Part shown: piece by piece, positions 54,023 through 63,939 of the stretch
Position numbering within the stretch: position 1 is the stretch's first letter
Layout: every line of letters starts with the position of its first letter
Assembly: GCA_037178855.1 (NCBI GenBank)
Contig: JASJZC010000006.1
Coordinates: 62,001-126,000 of the forward strand
DNA: 64,000 nucleotides
Source of the DNA: Oscheius sp. JU75
Lineage: Eukaryota > Nematoda > Chromadorea > Rhabditida > Rhabditidae
Direction: 5' to 3'
The notes under the pieces: generated by a model
Told to the model about the DNA's origin: nothing
Seen by the model: the letters and a program-made list of their open reading frames with translations, nothing else
Databases searched by the model: none
Position numbers and translations under genes: made by a program

Positions 54023-55413
54023 ATGAGGGCACACCTTGTTCTTGTTTCAGCCCTTTTGGGAGTTTCAACTGCAGATTTAGAATGCTATGAAGGAGCAAGT
54101 ACGTTTGCGAGCTTTTATTTCACAGGCGATCATTCAGAAATAAGCAAGGGCACTCCGCCGCCAGCCAAGTCGAAGTGTGCTTCTGGTACCACACAGTGTT
54201 TCAAGGAGTTCAGTACAAGTCTGACAAAGAAAAGCACTTATACCTATGGTTGTGATGTGGGAGAGACTGTCTGTGGGGTGAGTCTCTCTGCCTCTTTGTC
54301 TTTCTGTCTCTCTGTCTCCTATCCCTCTGTCTCTCCGTCTCTCTGCCTCTTTGTTTCCTGTCTATATGTCCCTGTCTCACTGTCTCTCTAACTCTCTGTC
54401 TCTCTGTCTCTCTGCCTCTTTGTCTTTCTATCTATCTATCTCTGTCTCTGCCTTTTCCTCTTCAGTCAAGGGCAAATCGCGTTATCACGGCTGCTCCACG
54501 GTTCTAAGAGGATTAGCTGTTTTAAGCCGCTGTTCTGCTAGACAAAAATTAAAAGCAGCGTTTTCAGTCTCTGGTTAACAGTTGTGACAAGAAGAAACCG
54601 ACAAAATGTTGTTGTTCAACGGATAGTTGTAATTTGAATCCGGAGGAGACTCTTCCCCACACTCCCCCCGCCTCTACTACCACTACGGGCACAACCGCTA
54701 TGGGCACCAGCACGTCTGTTCAGGAGACTACAGCATCCATCACACAGCTGGAGTGTTATATTGATCAGAGTCAGTTAGAGAGACAGAGAGACAGAGAGAC
54801 AAGTTTCTTACAGGACTAACCAGTGAACAGGCTCCATGCAAGCGTAGAAATTGTAATGGATCCTCGACCTCTTGTCTAAGGTTTGAATCTTCTCCTACAT
54901 GAAATTCAGATGTTTAGACAAGTCAAGCCAAACCTGTTGGAAGGCGGCATGAACTATGACTACAGCTGCGACAGCCTGGATATTTGTGAAGATCAGGGGC
55001 TCATTTATGGAGCTCACGAGTTCTCATGCAAGTCAGACAATTCCATTTGCTGTTGTGGACAGAGTGGTTGTAATAACTTCGATCTACCGAAGTATATCTA
55101 CCCGTCACCTGTGGTTCCAACCCTCTCAACCCTTCCAACCACAACCACTGTTCCTACCACGACTCCTGTCCTACCAGCCACAATCACTGTTCCTACCACG
55201 ACTCCTGTCCTACCAGCCACAATCACTGTTCCTACCACGACTCCTGTCCTACCAACCACAACCACTGTTCCTACCACGGTTCCTACAAAGAAGAGGCCGT
55301 CTTCAACTCTCGCTTCATCCAGTCCTGCCCCTGCAACAACAACTACCAGACCAGCTTCCAAAATAGCTATTTTTGCTCTGATCACTCTAACTTTTATATA
55401 TGGGATGCTTTGA
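54023..55413 (+). CDS. Secreted protein with two ET/Ly6-like modules and a Thr/Pro repeat stalk
   Basis: Exons 54023-54098, 54126-54277, 54568-54769, 54814-54880, 54918-55413; phases agree; 330 residues. Signal peptide MRAHLVLVSALLGVSTA. Module 1 from DLECYEGAS to KCCCSTDSCN, a Thr-rich linker, module 2 from QLECYIDQ to ICCCGQSGCNN. Then a mucin-like stalk with a 13-residue repeat (VPTTTPVLPATIT type, four copies) and a hydrophobic end KIAIFALITLTFIYGML suggesting a GPI signal. AATAAA overlaps the stop region at 55414. A 290-base intron splits module 1. Confidence 0.85.
55149..55290 (+). repeat. 39-base coding tandem repeat
   Basis: Unit CCTACCACGACTCCTGTCCT plus 19 more bases, period 39, about four copies (starts near 55151, 55190, 55229, 55268). 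Encodes the Thr/Pro stalk of the gene at 54023. Confidence 0.9.
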
Positions 55414-55881
55414 ATAAAGAGAGGAGGTCTCTCGTCTGTCTCTCTATCTCTTTGCAACTATTTTTCTGTCTCCCGGTCCCTTTATCTCTCTATCCATATC
55501 TCTCTGTCTCTTTGCCCCTCTGTCTACCTGTCTTTCTGCCTCTCTCTCCCTCTGTCTTTCTGTGTCTGAGAAAGATATTAGAGGTTGACACGTCACTGAG
55601 GGACACGCCACTGGAATCATATCAGTTTCTGAGCAAAGAGAATAGCGATGATTGCTCCCAAAGGATTCTAGGGCTGAAAACCTTTTCGCCGGCTATAGTG
55701 TACCACCGGGTAAACTGTAACCCGTTCGGCGGCTAGACCGCTCCTTCTATCCGTCAATACGATGTTAGTTAGTGGACCTTGTGGATTTGGTCTCAACTAC
55801 GATTATTACCCGTGATAGTTTACTGGGCAGTAAAGAGTGTTTTTGCGTATTTGCATAAGAGAGACAGAGAGACTTATTTTA

Positions 55882-56299
55882 TTACCAAAACAGAGCCATC
55901 ATCAAAATGAACACAACAAACAACTTCGTCTCAAATGTACCATTACAAAGATTTTGATCACAACAGCAAACATTCTTCGTATAATCTCCCCTCTTCTCGC
56001 TTTTACAACTGCCACTCGGGACTCCCTAAATAGTAGAAACATATGAAAGGATACCATTTACTTTACCACACAGACCCCACAACCATACTTTGCATAAAAA
56101 TAGCTTCTAGGACCCTTCCAGGTCTCCTTATAGCATTGGAATCGACAGTTTTGATAGATTGTACTGTTGGTTCCTGGTCTATTTGATTGCCTGTAGGTGA
56201 CTGAGCAAAAAAGTTTTTGCTAAAATAGTTCATCTTACCATCCTGGAAACAGCTCAAGGCGGAAGCAGATGAAATAAGAAATAGAACGAATGGATTCAT
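55882..56299 (-). CDS. Small ET/Ly6-like GPI-type surface protein
   Basis: Exons 56299-56239, 56200-56067, 56025-55882; phases agree; 112 residues. Signal peptide MNPFVLFLISSASALS, then CFQDG, NCRFQCYKETW, YGCGVCV, SGSCKSEKR and VCCCDQNLCNGT. Ends in a hydrophobic GPI-type signal LFVVFILMMALFW. The single module is complete. A longer N terminus from an upstream ATG (56350) would bury the signal peptide, so the inner start is preferred. Confidence 0.85.
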
Positions 56300-56504
56300 A
56301 AAAAAGGGACGAACGACTAGAGAAAGGTCGTACAGATAAAGAGGTGCCATTTTAAGCGCCTATTAATATTTGATGGGTCCTCGTAAAGTAAACAAGATTC
56401 TTCTTTGGAAAAATTGTTCCGGGAAGATGAAAAGTATGTCTGTCTTTCTGATTCTGTGTACCTTTTTCCTTTGTCTCTCTGTCTGAGAGATGGACATGCC
56501 ATAT

Positions 56505-56655
56505 TTTGTCTGCAAACTGCCGACAAAACTATAGCGTGGATTTTTGTCTGCAAACTGACAAACTTTTGTCTGCAAACCGACAAAACTATAGCGTGGATTT
56601 TTGTCTGCAAACTGACAAACTTTTGTCTGCAAACCGACAAAACTATAGCGTGGAC
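56505..56655. repeat. 57-base minisatellite, about 2.5 copies
   Basis: ACTATAGCGTGGA recurs at 56528, 56585 and 56642 (period 57). Each unit contains two TTTGTCTGCAAAC segments. Confidence 0.9.
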
Positions 56656-56810
56656 CATTTCACAGACAAACAGGAAATGGACCCAGAATCAAGATTATGG
56701 ACAGTCTGACCGTAAAGGTCTAGCCGAAGGTTGGTCTCAAAAAAGCCAAAGACTGTACAGTTTAGCCATTTCACCCAATGTCTCTGCGTCGCTCTGTATC
56801 TCTTTTTACT

Positions 56811-58063
56811 TACTAGGGAAGGATTTTAGTTAGCTGCGGGATACCGAAACGAGTAAGGTGCCATTCGAAAGAACATCGAAAATGACGGTGTTTCCCAGAT
56901 TTTCAGTTGCGGAATGGGTGTCTGCTGTCTTCTGTAGCTTTTCCCGTTTCCAGGTTTTGAGTTGAATTTGCACCCTTGGACTTGGATATCCAACGCTTCT
57001 ACCAGCGCAAGTGGCCAAGTGGTGCAGAACCTATGCACTCTACTGAAAAACTTGGTTTTTGGTTTGAATCCTCTCTTCGGAAAACACCTCTACTATCTAA
57101 AGCGCGATGGTTTCTGTGGAGGACTCTGTCTGTTTGTTTGTCCGTGGCAAAGAAACGGAAGCGAGCCAATTAGTTGTCCAGAAGTTTTGTTGTTCAAAAA
57201 CAGTTTATTGCCTATATTGGTTGACAAGTCAACTTTGGGTGCGCTATAGAACTTGGCTTTTTTCACAGTGAAGCCACTGGGAGATTTCTGTAACAACGAA
57301 GCGGCGCAGCCGCCAATGTAAACTGATGGCAAAAGAACGGCGAAGCCGTCGGAGACGTCTTTATCCGTCCGTCTGTCATGGGCACAATTGCATGTCAACA
57401 CTAATACCCAAAAAAGCTGACAAGTCATTTTATGTCAAGAGACAAGGAGACAAGCCAGCTGTAGAAGAAACTGCTACTAGGAAAGCAGCGCAGCCGCCTG
57501 TGGTTAATTCTAAGCAAAGGTCATAGAGCTGCGAAGCTGCCGCCGGCAGCTGGTTTTTATTTACTAAAGCGTATTTAACTTCTATCGTTGCTTTTTTTTC
57601 ACTCACTGGATACAAGAATTCTTTTCTCGGATAGCTCTGGGACGACCAGTACCGCACAATTTCACAGCCACTTTAACGACTAAAGACAAGGTTTTTTAAC
57701 GTGACAATGCACTGTAAAGTTGTAGCCCTGTGCTACCTGTTCTACAACTTTGCAAAGCATAGCCAGGTCGGAAAAGCATTCTTCGACCCGAAAAACGAGT
57801 TTGAACGCGCAGACCATGGCAGAAAAAAGTTAGGAATTGGAAAGGTCGACTATTAAAAGTTTCTAGCTTTTAGCAGTGAAAAAAGCAACGATAGAAGCTA
57901 AATACACTTGAAATGAGTAAATAAAAATGTTTTCCGAAGAGAGGATTCAAACCAAAAACCAAGTTTTTTAGTAGATCTGGGAAACCGTCAATTTCGATGT
58001 CCTTTCGAATGGCACCTTACTCGTTTCGGTATCCCGCGGCCAATTAAAACCCTTCCCTCGTTA
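56811..58063. mobile_element. Non-autonomous DNA element with long terminal inverted repeats
   Basis: The left end GGGATACCGAAACGAGTAAG, from about 56811 on, matches the inverted right end around 57990-58063 over roughly 100 bases with few mismatches. A second inner inverted pair (57045-57085 and 57934-57974, GGTTTGAATCCTCTCTTCGG) extends the foldback. Near 57008-57075 is a tRNA-like stretch with GTGGCCAAGTGGT and GGTTTGAATCC. No transposase frame is present. Confidence 0.75.
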
Positions 58064-58150
58064 GTCACCCGGTTCAGAAACCAGGGTGTGGCTCTGAACT
58101 GTCAGCAGGTCCAATAAGCTGGGCTGAATGGGTGTTACTTTTTGTTCCCG

Positions 58151-58480
58151 ATGAAATCTTTGCTACTTTTACTCAGTCTTTTCTGGTTGACCAGTCTTTC
58201 AGTGCTATAGCTGAAGTCGCCCACATTTTTTGAACAGTTTTTGAGTTAGCGACCAATACCAGCAGCTCAAATCAGTCAGGCTTGAGCTGGAACATCTTCT
58301 TCGGCTGTAATAACCAATGCTACTAACATGCCTCGGTTCACTGATTGCGGAGAGTTCTATGTGACAAATTATGAATGCGGTGATTGCCAAGGGATTGAGA
58401 ACGGGAAATGTGACTACCTGTACTATGGGGACACAGTGAAAACGGTCTGCTGTTGCAATACGGATCGGTGTAGCACATGA
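58151..58480 (+). pseudogene. ET/Ly6-like gene copy, probably broken
   Basis: Signal-peptide-like start MKSLLLLLSLFWLTSLS at 58151, Cys segment FFGCNNQCY near 58300, and a good C-terminal module part DCGEFYVTNYECGDC … TVCCCNTDRCST ending 58480. The pieces are in different frames with stops between them and no clear splice sites, so it looks decayed. It lacks a GPI-type end. Confidence 0.5.
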
Positions 58481-58564
58481 GGAAGCACTTCGAGATGACC
58501 ATTTTTGAATCCAGATGGTTCGGAAATGATATGTTGCCAGAGTTATCTTCTGCTTTTTTTTCAG

Positions 58565-58671
58565 AGACATTAAATGACGGAAATTCATCTTTGAATATGT
58601 GGTATCAATGTCGCTGTATTACTTACTTCGAAATGAGGATCTATGAAATCGGAATCAGTTGTACTGGAATG
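58565..58671 (+). other. Isolated ET/Ly6-like exon
   Basis: Behind TTTTTTTTCAG an open segment reads TLNDGNSSLNMWYQCRCITY and SCTGM up to a GTCAGA donor, resembling the middle exon of the gene at 55882. No signal-peptide or CCC exon pairs with it. Confidence 0.4.
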
Positions 58672-59249
58672 GTCAGAGAGGCAAGTAGACAGAGAGATAG
58701 ACTGGAATGCCTCTAGATGGTTATCAGCTCATAATGACTTCCTTCCGGTGAAGTACGCCTTGTTCTAGTCCATCATGCCGAGTCATCCTATACCGTCACT
58801 TCCCAAAAACGGAGGTCAGTACGTAGCTTGCGATCACCCTCTTAGCTATCAGAATCAGTATGGTTTCCCTTTGAAGGTTTCTTCCGGGTCAAACTGGTAC
58901 TATCTGTAGTCCGATCTCTCTAAAGGTGAGAGAAGGACAGACAGAGGCTAGGAATGTCTCTCGTGTAGTAATCAAGAACCATCTTCTGTCCAAACAAGTT
59001 ATGTTTTTACCACTGATAGAGACAGTCAGAAAAATAGAACAGATTGTTGTAGCAAAATAGGTCACAGTCATTCTGAAAAAAAAAACTCCTACCCTATCCA
59101 GACTATGAAAGCGCGATGGTGTTCGAAGAATTCACTATCGTGCTGTAAGAGTCATCATTGAGAGGCAATAAGCCGGCGCCGGACTCTGCAACTTTATCTC
59201 TTTTTGTTGATCTTATTTTCTCTTTCACAATCAATCGACAGGACTCGGC

Positions 59250-59257
59250 TATATAAG
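59250..59257 (+). promoter_or_regulatory. TATA box
   Basis: TATATAAG about 45 bases before the start at 59303; conserved in the inverted copy at 63633-63640. Confidence 0.6.
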
Positions 59258-59302
59258 ACCATCACATAAACTTGATAAGCAGCTCCGAGCTCTTTTTACA
59301 GT

Positions 59303-59691
59303 ATGCGCACTCTTGTTCTTCTCTCCGCCGTCTTGGCTCTTGCTGTGAGCCTCGATTGCTACTCTGGCGTCACAGGCAACGTCACTCCTCGGCATTGTAC
59401 CACCGGTACATGTCTGAAGTAGGTTTTATCTCTGTCTCTGCCAATGCTCCTTAAACATTATCATTCAATTTTTTAAGAATTATGGCTTCTGCCAGCGGTA
59501 CCCAGATAGCTACCTACGACTGCGGAGACTATGTTTGTGGCTTAAGCATTTCCAACGGAAAATGCCAAACAGTAAAAGCTAATGGCGCCAGTGCCACCAC
59601 GTGCTGTTGCACAGGAGACCTCTGTAACTCTTCTGGATTCGCCCAGATCTCAGCCGTTGTTGTTCTCATGCTGTCTGCTCTCGTTATGTAA
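59303..59691 (+). CDS. ET/Ly6-like GPI-type surface protein (duplicate 1)
   Basis: Exons 59303-59418 and 59478-59691 join in phase 2; 109 residues. Signal peptide MRTLVLLSAVLALAVS, LDCYSGVTGNVTP, YDCGDYVCG, ATTCCCTGDLCNSSG, then GPI-type end ISAVVVLMLSALVM. Signal peptide, last 25 residues and flanks are nearly identical to the gene at 63218; the middle differs (T-rich TCLKIMASASGTQ here, TCLKSTTKGIQE there). Confidence 0.88.
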
Positions 59692-60504
59692 TAAAATCAT
59701 TAACAGTTTTTGTATTTTTGTGAAAGTTTAGCTCCGGGGCTGATATCAGTGATGGATGGTCCTAAAGCGTCCATCTGGTTTCGATAGAAATTGCGAGGAA
59801 TACTGAAAGTACTGGAAACTCGTTGGCGCGATACTATCGTTTTTCGCGCGGGAACTCAAACCATTTTATCCCAAAACTCCAGAGAACAGATTTCTGCTCG
59901 GTTTGTGTCGACGTTTGTAGTTCTTCTTGCGTTAAACACTATTCTACATCAATGTGGACCGACAACGTACAAGAAAAAAGTGAATGCGACAAAAATGAGC
60001 CGCCGAAATTTATTGATTTCTTTATTGATTATTTCGTTTCTTTTTGTTTTGATCTAACTAAATTTATCACTCCCGGGTTTTTCAACCTTTCGGCGTCAGC
60101 CATTTTTTTTTTTTGGACTGTGCACACCAACTTTGGGCGCTTGGGCGCAATAGCCGGACACTTGCTTTAATTTCCAGCCCCAGAGTCTAGATTTCGGGCA
60201 AAGAGACAGAAAAACACCAGTTAGAACTTGAATGGCTTAGATGGAAGGGATAACTGACAAGCCAAAAGTGAAGACTGCTGTGTCAACGGCATGGTATGAA
60301 TTGTCATAGTGTCGTATATACCCGTTTTGTCATAAACTCGGTGTGTTCTGATGCTGCCTATCAAAAAAACTTGATGCTTCCAGATTCGACATTTAATTTC
60401 CGTATCCTATTCCTACCTATCTCCATTATTCTTTCTTTGATAATACCGGCAGGCCAGGGATTTCCCGCTTTGCTCCAACTGCACGTCTCTTCACAGAAGT
60501 TTAT

Positions 60505-61032
60505 TCACAACAGCAGAGACAACATTACAAGAGAAACAAGATTTGAGACTCTTATCAGCCTTGCCGAGTTGCAAAGATCTCCGGAGCAGCAGCAAATTTT
60601 GTCACTTTTCTTGTCCACTTTCTGCGTTTGACAACTGCCAGACTGGATTCCGAGGTCCTGCAAAGAGTCCAAGATTTGTACTGGTCACTTACAGAACATG
60701 CTCCATTAACCGTAGCGTTCAGGCCAATCGTATCGCAGTTGTAAAGAGCAATATAGCCGTAATTTGTGCTGGCTACTGATCTGAACAAGGGAAATGATCT
60801 CTCTGTCTCTGTCCCTCTCTCTGTCTTTTTGTCTATATGAGAAGAGTGATTATTACTTGTAGCATTGAGTATTACACGACACTTTGACAGTTGTTCCATC
60901 GGGTTTCTGCCCCTTTTGTGTGAAGTCTGAAAAGAGATTGTACTATTTTGTAAAGTAATGATTACCAGCTTGATAGCATTGGAAAGCGACGGCCGCACCA
61001 AAGATGGCAAAAATATGAAATAGGGTCCGCAT
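60505..61032 (-). CDS. ET/Ly6-like surface protein
   Basis: Exons 61032-60966, 60926-60857, 60780-60693, 60657-60505; phases agree; 125 residues. Signal peptide MRTLFHIFAIFGAAVAF, QCYQAD, VSCNTQCYKS, YNCDTIGLNATVNGAC, SGSCQTQK and KICCCSGDLCNSA, then hydrophobic end NLVSLVMLSLLL. The last intron is only 35 bases. Contains (GAGACAG)n in the second intron. Confidence 0.8.
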
Positions 61033-61381
61033 GACCAGGAAGAGCTGTGAAAATGTGGCATGGGTCTTTTATCAGAGGGGATTAGTGAGCCTCATACTGG
61101 AGATTTTGGCAACGTTCTGGTCCACGCTCTATCAAATGTGTCTCTGTCTCCCTGACTCTCTGTTTTTCTGTCCCAGTCCTTCGGACTCTGTCTCTGCTTC
61201 TCTGTCTTTTTTGGCAAGAAGCATAGGGAAAGACGTCTTGAGAAGCAAGAGTACGTACGTATATTTTGTGTAATCAAGCGTCGAGGTCAAAAAGTTTCTA
61301 ACTATAAATTTTTCAAAAAAGTTGCGTAAAACATCACTATAAGTAGAAGCCCCGTGACGAAGTGAAATCACTTGTACTGAA

Positions 61382-62515
61382 ATGGAGCCGCAACCTAGTG
61401 AAGAAGGTGACTACGAGGCCATTGGGCCAAGCGACGGAAGTATCCCGGATGCTCCGGTGGTCGAGTTATTATTCAGACCTCAGTATGACCATATGGTTCA
61501 ATCTGCTAATATAATTATGTTTAGAATCTTCAGAATATTTTTAACCAATAACCAAGGCTGCTAACTAGGCTCTTCGTTACTTATGTTAGATCAAGATTAG
61601 GATGACCTCCGACATATCCGATCGCAAGTAGTGGTGCAAAGATGCAATCGAGACGTGGAAGAAATCTTGTTTGCTGAGATGCTGCGACGAGGGACTCCGA
61701 ACTGGGCTGAGCTTTTGGACACTGTACAGTTCGTGAAGAACACAAAATTTCATCGAGGAATCTCCAGAGCGCCTTTCAAAGCAATGTTTGATTAGTTTTT
61801 GTCCCTTTCTCAACTTTGTACTTACAGCATTTGACTATGAGACCGAAATCGACGAGCTAAACTCTGCTGGCGACCATGAAGTGCCAACAGATGAAGTGTT
61901 GACCGAAATTGAAGAAAACGCTGAAGAGCTGACTGATAACGAAGATGAATACGTCGAGGAAGAAGAGCTCATAGAATTTTGGAATGCTCATCACTCAGCA
62001 ATTGAAAAAGAAAGGGAGGAAACAAGTCAATCGCTCCAGCGTCAAGCAGACAGAATGCTCCAGGCATCGAATAGCCGGTCAGTCTAATTTTCTTCACGCA
62101 ACTATTTTCTTAAGATTCGGTATAGTAGACGTTGGAACAAGTGTACTCGTAGCTATTCCCGACGTCGATCGTCCTAAAATTGGAGCACGTAACCTACTGG
62201 CAGTTGTACTCGAAGAGAAAGACGGATTATATCGGTAAATCTTGTTGTTATCCTATGTTTATGTATTGTTTCAGCCTAGGAACTTTGAAAGGATATTTGA
62301 CCCAGTGGTACGCCAGAAATCAATTGGTTCCTCTTCAAGAAACGTTCATTGCGCCGTCAGATGTCCCCGATGTCAATCTACAGTCGTTCCGTGCAGCTGT
62401 AGCAGATGACTCTATCACCGGCGGCCAAGGGCATCATCATTGCAGCTGCAACGGTAAATGTGATACAAATCGTTGTTCCTGTAAGAGCCGTAACTTTCAA
62501 TGCAACTCGCGTTGA
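61382..62515 (+). pseudogene. Integrase-derived gene (KRBA2/gypsy-integrase-like), interrupted
   Basis: A first block MEPQPSEEGDYEAIG runs into a LINE fragment at 61465. After it, RCNRDVEEILFAEMLRRGTP, NWAELLDTVQFVKNTKFHRG and APFKAMF match the end of an integrase core. Exons 61828-62077, 62115-62233 and 62275-62515 follow with normal introns: an acidic region, FGIVDVGTSVLVAIPDVDRP, then a C-terminal Cys cluster CSCNGKCDTNRCSCKSRNFQC seen in KRBA2-like and Ginger/gypsy integrases. Introns suggest former host use. The donor after AMFG reads GATTAG where GGTTAG is expected, giving an in-frame stop. DDE residues are not visible. Confidence 0.6.
61465..61605 (+). repeat. LINE fragment
   Basis: ATTCAGACCTCAGTATGACC and about 120 further bases are nearly identical to the LINE tail at 35000-35115. 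It interrupts the integrase-derived gene. Confidence 0.8.
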
Positions 62516-62857
62516 CATAGGACAAACTCTACTTGCAAAAACAAGTAATTTCGTTATTTCTCAAATCAATTTGTTTCTTGTTGCTGTTTTACTAAATAAA
62601 CAGTACTTACCACCATAATTTCAATCTGACAGTGTTATTTGAAGTTATAATGTCTTAGGTTACGCCTTGACTTCATCAAAGGCCTGTGAGAGTATTAAAA
62701 GGTGAAAAACGGAACCAATCAAGCCTTATTTCCGTGAATTTCCTAACGATTTTATGTTCAAGGGGTTATTTTACGCCCTGACAACAAAAAATGCAGTGAA
62801 AGAAGAAAAAAAAAGACGAGAATGGGTGAAAATTGAATAAAACGACGTAAATTATTC

Positions 62858-63005
62858 AAACTGTTCAATTCTAACTGAAAATGTTCAATTCCAACTGAAA
62901 CTGTTCAATTTCAACTAGTTGATATTGAACCCAACTAGTTGGAATTGAACGTTCAATTTCAACTAGTTGCGTTCAATACCAACGGATGTTCAATTCCAAC
63001 TGCAA
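62858..63005. repeat. Cluster of GTTCAATTYCAACT repeats in both orientations
   Basis: Seven forward or reverse copies of a 14-base unit GTTCAATTCCAACT, several joined through ACTAGTTG palindromes. Spacing is irregular (17-28 bases). Confidence 0.85.
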
Positions 63006-63130
63006 CATATACAACACTATGACAATTTGTGACAAGGTGTGGTTTTTCTTCGGAGGTTGCTGGTCAAACAAAAGACTTGTCAAAGAGTGCAGATTGTCGA
63101 CCTTTCAGTATTCTTCGCGGTGACTGGACA

Positions 63131-63880
63131 GATGGACGCTTTAGGACCGTCCATCACTGATATCAGCCCCGGAGCTAAAGTTTTTACACATGGGAGCAAA
63201 AAATGGCAATGATTTTATTACATAACGAGAGCAGAAAGCATGAGAACAACAACGGCTGAGATCTGGGCGAATCCAGAAGAGTTACAAAGGTCTCCTGTGC
63301 AACAGCACGTGGTGATCCCAATTATCGTTTTGCATTTTCCGTTGGAAATGCTCATAATGTTACAAAGATCGTCTCCGCAGCCGTAGATAGCTTCCTGGAT
63401 ACCTTTGGTAGTAGATCTTAAAAATAGGATGATAATGTTTAAGGAGCATTGGCAGAGACAGAGACAGAACCCACTTCAGACATGTACTGGAACATTGCTG
63501 AGGAGTGACGTTGCCTGTAGGGCCACCGTAGCAATTGAGGCCCACAGCAAGAGCCAAGACGGCGGAGAGAAGAACGAGAGTGCGCATACTGTAAAAAGAG
63601 CTCGGACCTGCTTATCAAATTTACGTGATGGTCTTATATAGCCGAGTCCTGTCGATTGATTGTGAAAGGGGAAATAAGATCAACAAAAAGAGATAAAGTT
63701 GCAGAGTGCGGCGCCATGACTATATTTTATTGCATATCAATGATGACTCTTTACAGCACGATCGTGAATTCTTCAAACACCATCGCGCTTTCATAGTCTG
63801 GATAGGGTAGAGATTTTTTTTTCAGAATGACTGTGACCTATTTTGCTACAACAATCTGTTGTATTTTTCTGACTGTCTCT
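63131..63880 (-). repeat. Right arm of the large inverted duplication
   Basis: Inverted copy of 59020-59779, about 3.4 kb away, carrying the second ET/Ly6 gene. Confidence 0.85.
63218..63587 (-). CDS. ET/Ly6-like GPI-type surface protein (duplicate 2)
   Basis: Exons 63587-63475 and 63416-63218 join in phase 2; 103 residues. Signal peptide MRTLVLLSAVLALAVG, LNCYGGPTGNVTP, YGCGDDLCNIMS, TTCCCTGDLCNSSG, ISAVVVLMLSALVM. Six residues shorter than its duplicate because of differences around the middle loop. Intact. Confidence 0.88.
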
Positions 63881-63892
63881 TAGGCTTCTTTA

Positions 63893-63929
63893 CATTTAAC
63901 CTTCAGAGCTATGCTCTGAAGGTTAAATG
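63893..63929. repeat. Perfect 17-base-pair hairpin
   Basis: CATTTAACCTTCAGAGC, loop TAT, GCTCTGAAGGTTAAATG. Directly followed by an A tract and a LINE 3'-end copy. Confidence 0.9.
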
Positions 63930-63939
63930 AAAAAAAAAA

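Larger units (their letters stand above)
59020..59779 (+). repeat. Left arm of a large inverted duplication
   Basis: About 750 bases, from the 5' flank of the ET/Ly6 gene at 59303 to past its 3' end (…CTGATATCAGTGATGGATGG), repeated in reverse at 63131-63880. Confidence 0.85.

Noticed and set aside
56405-56833. 142-codon plus-strand frame with a repeated sequence
   Set aside because: The repetition is the 57-base minisatellite, whose period is a multiple of three; the frame is open by chance.
62858-63005. CRISPR-like array
   Set aside because: Units occur in both orientations, spacing is irregular, and the setting is a eukaryotic genome without cas genes.
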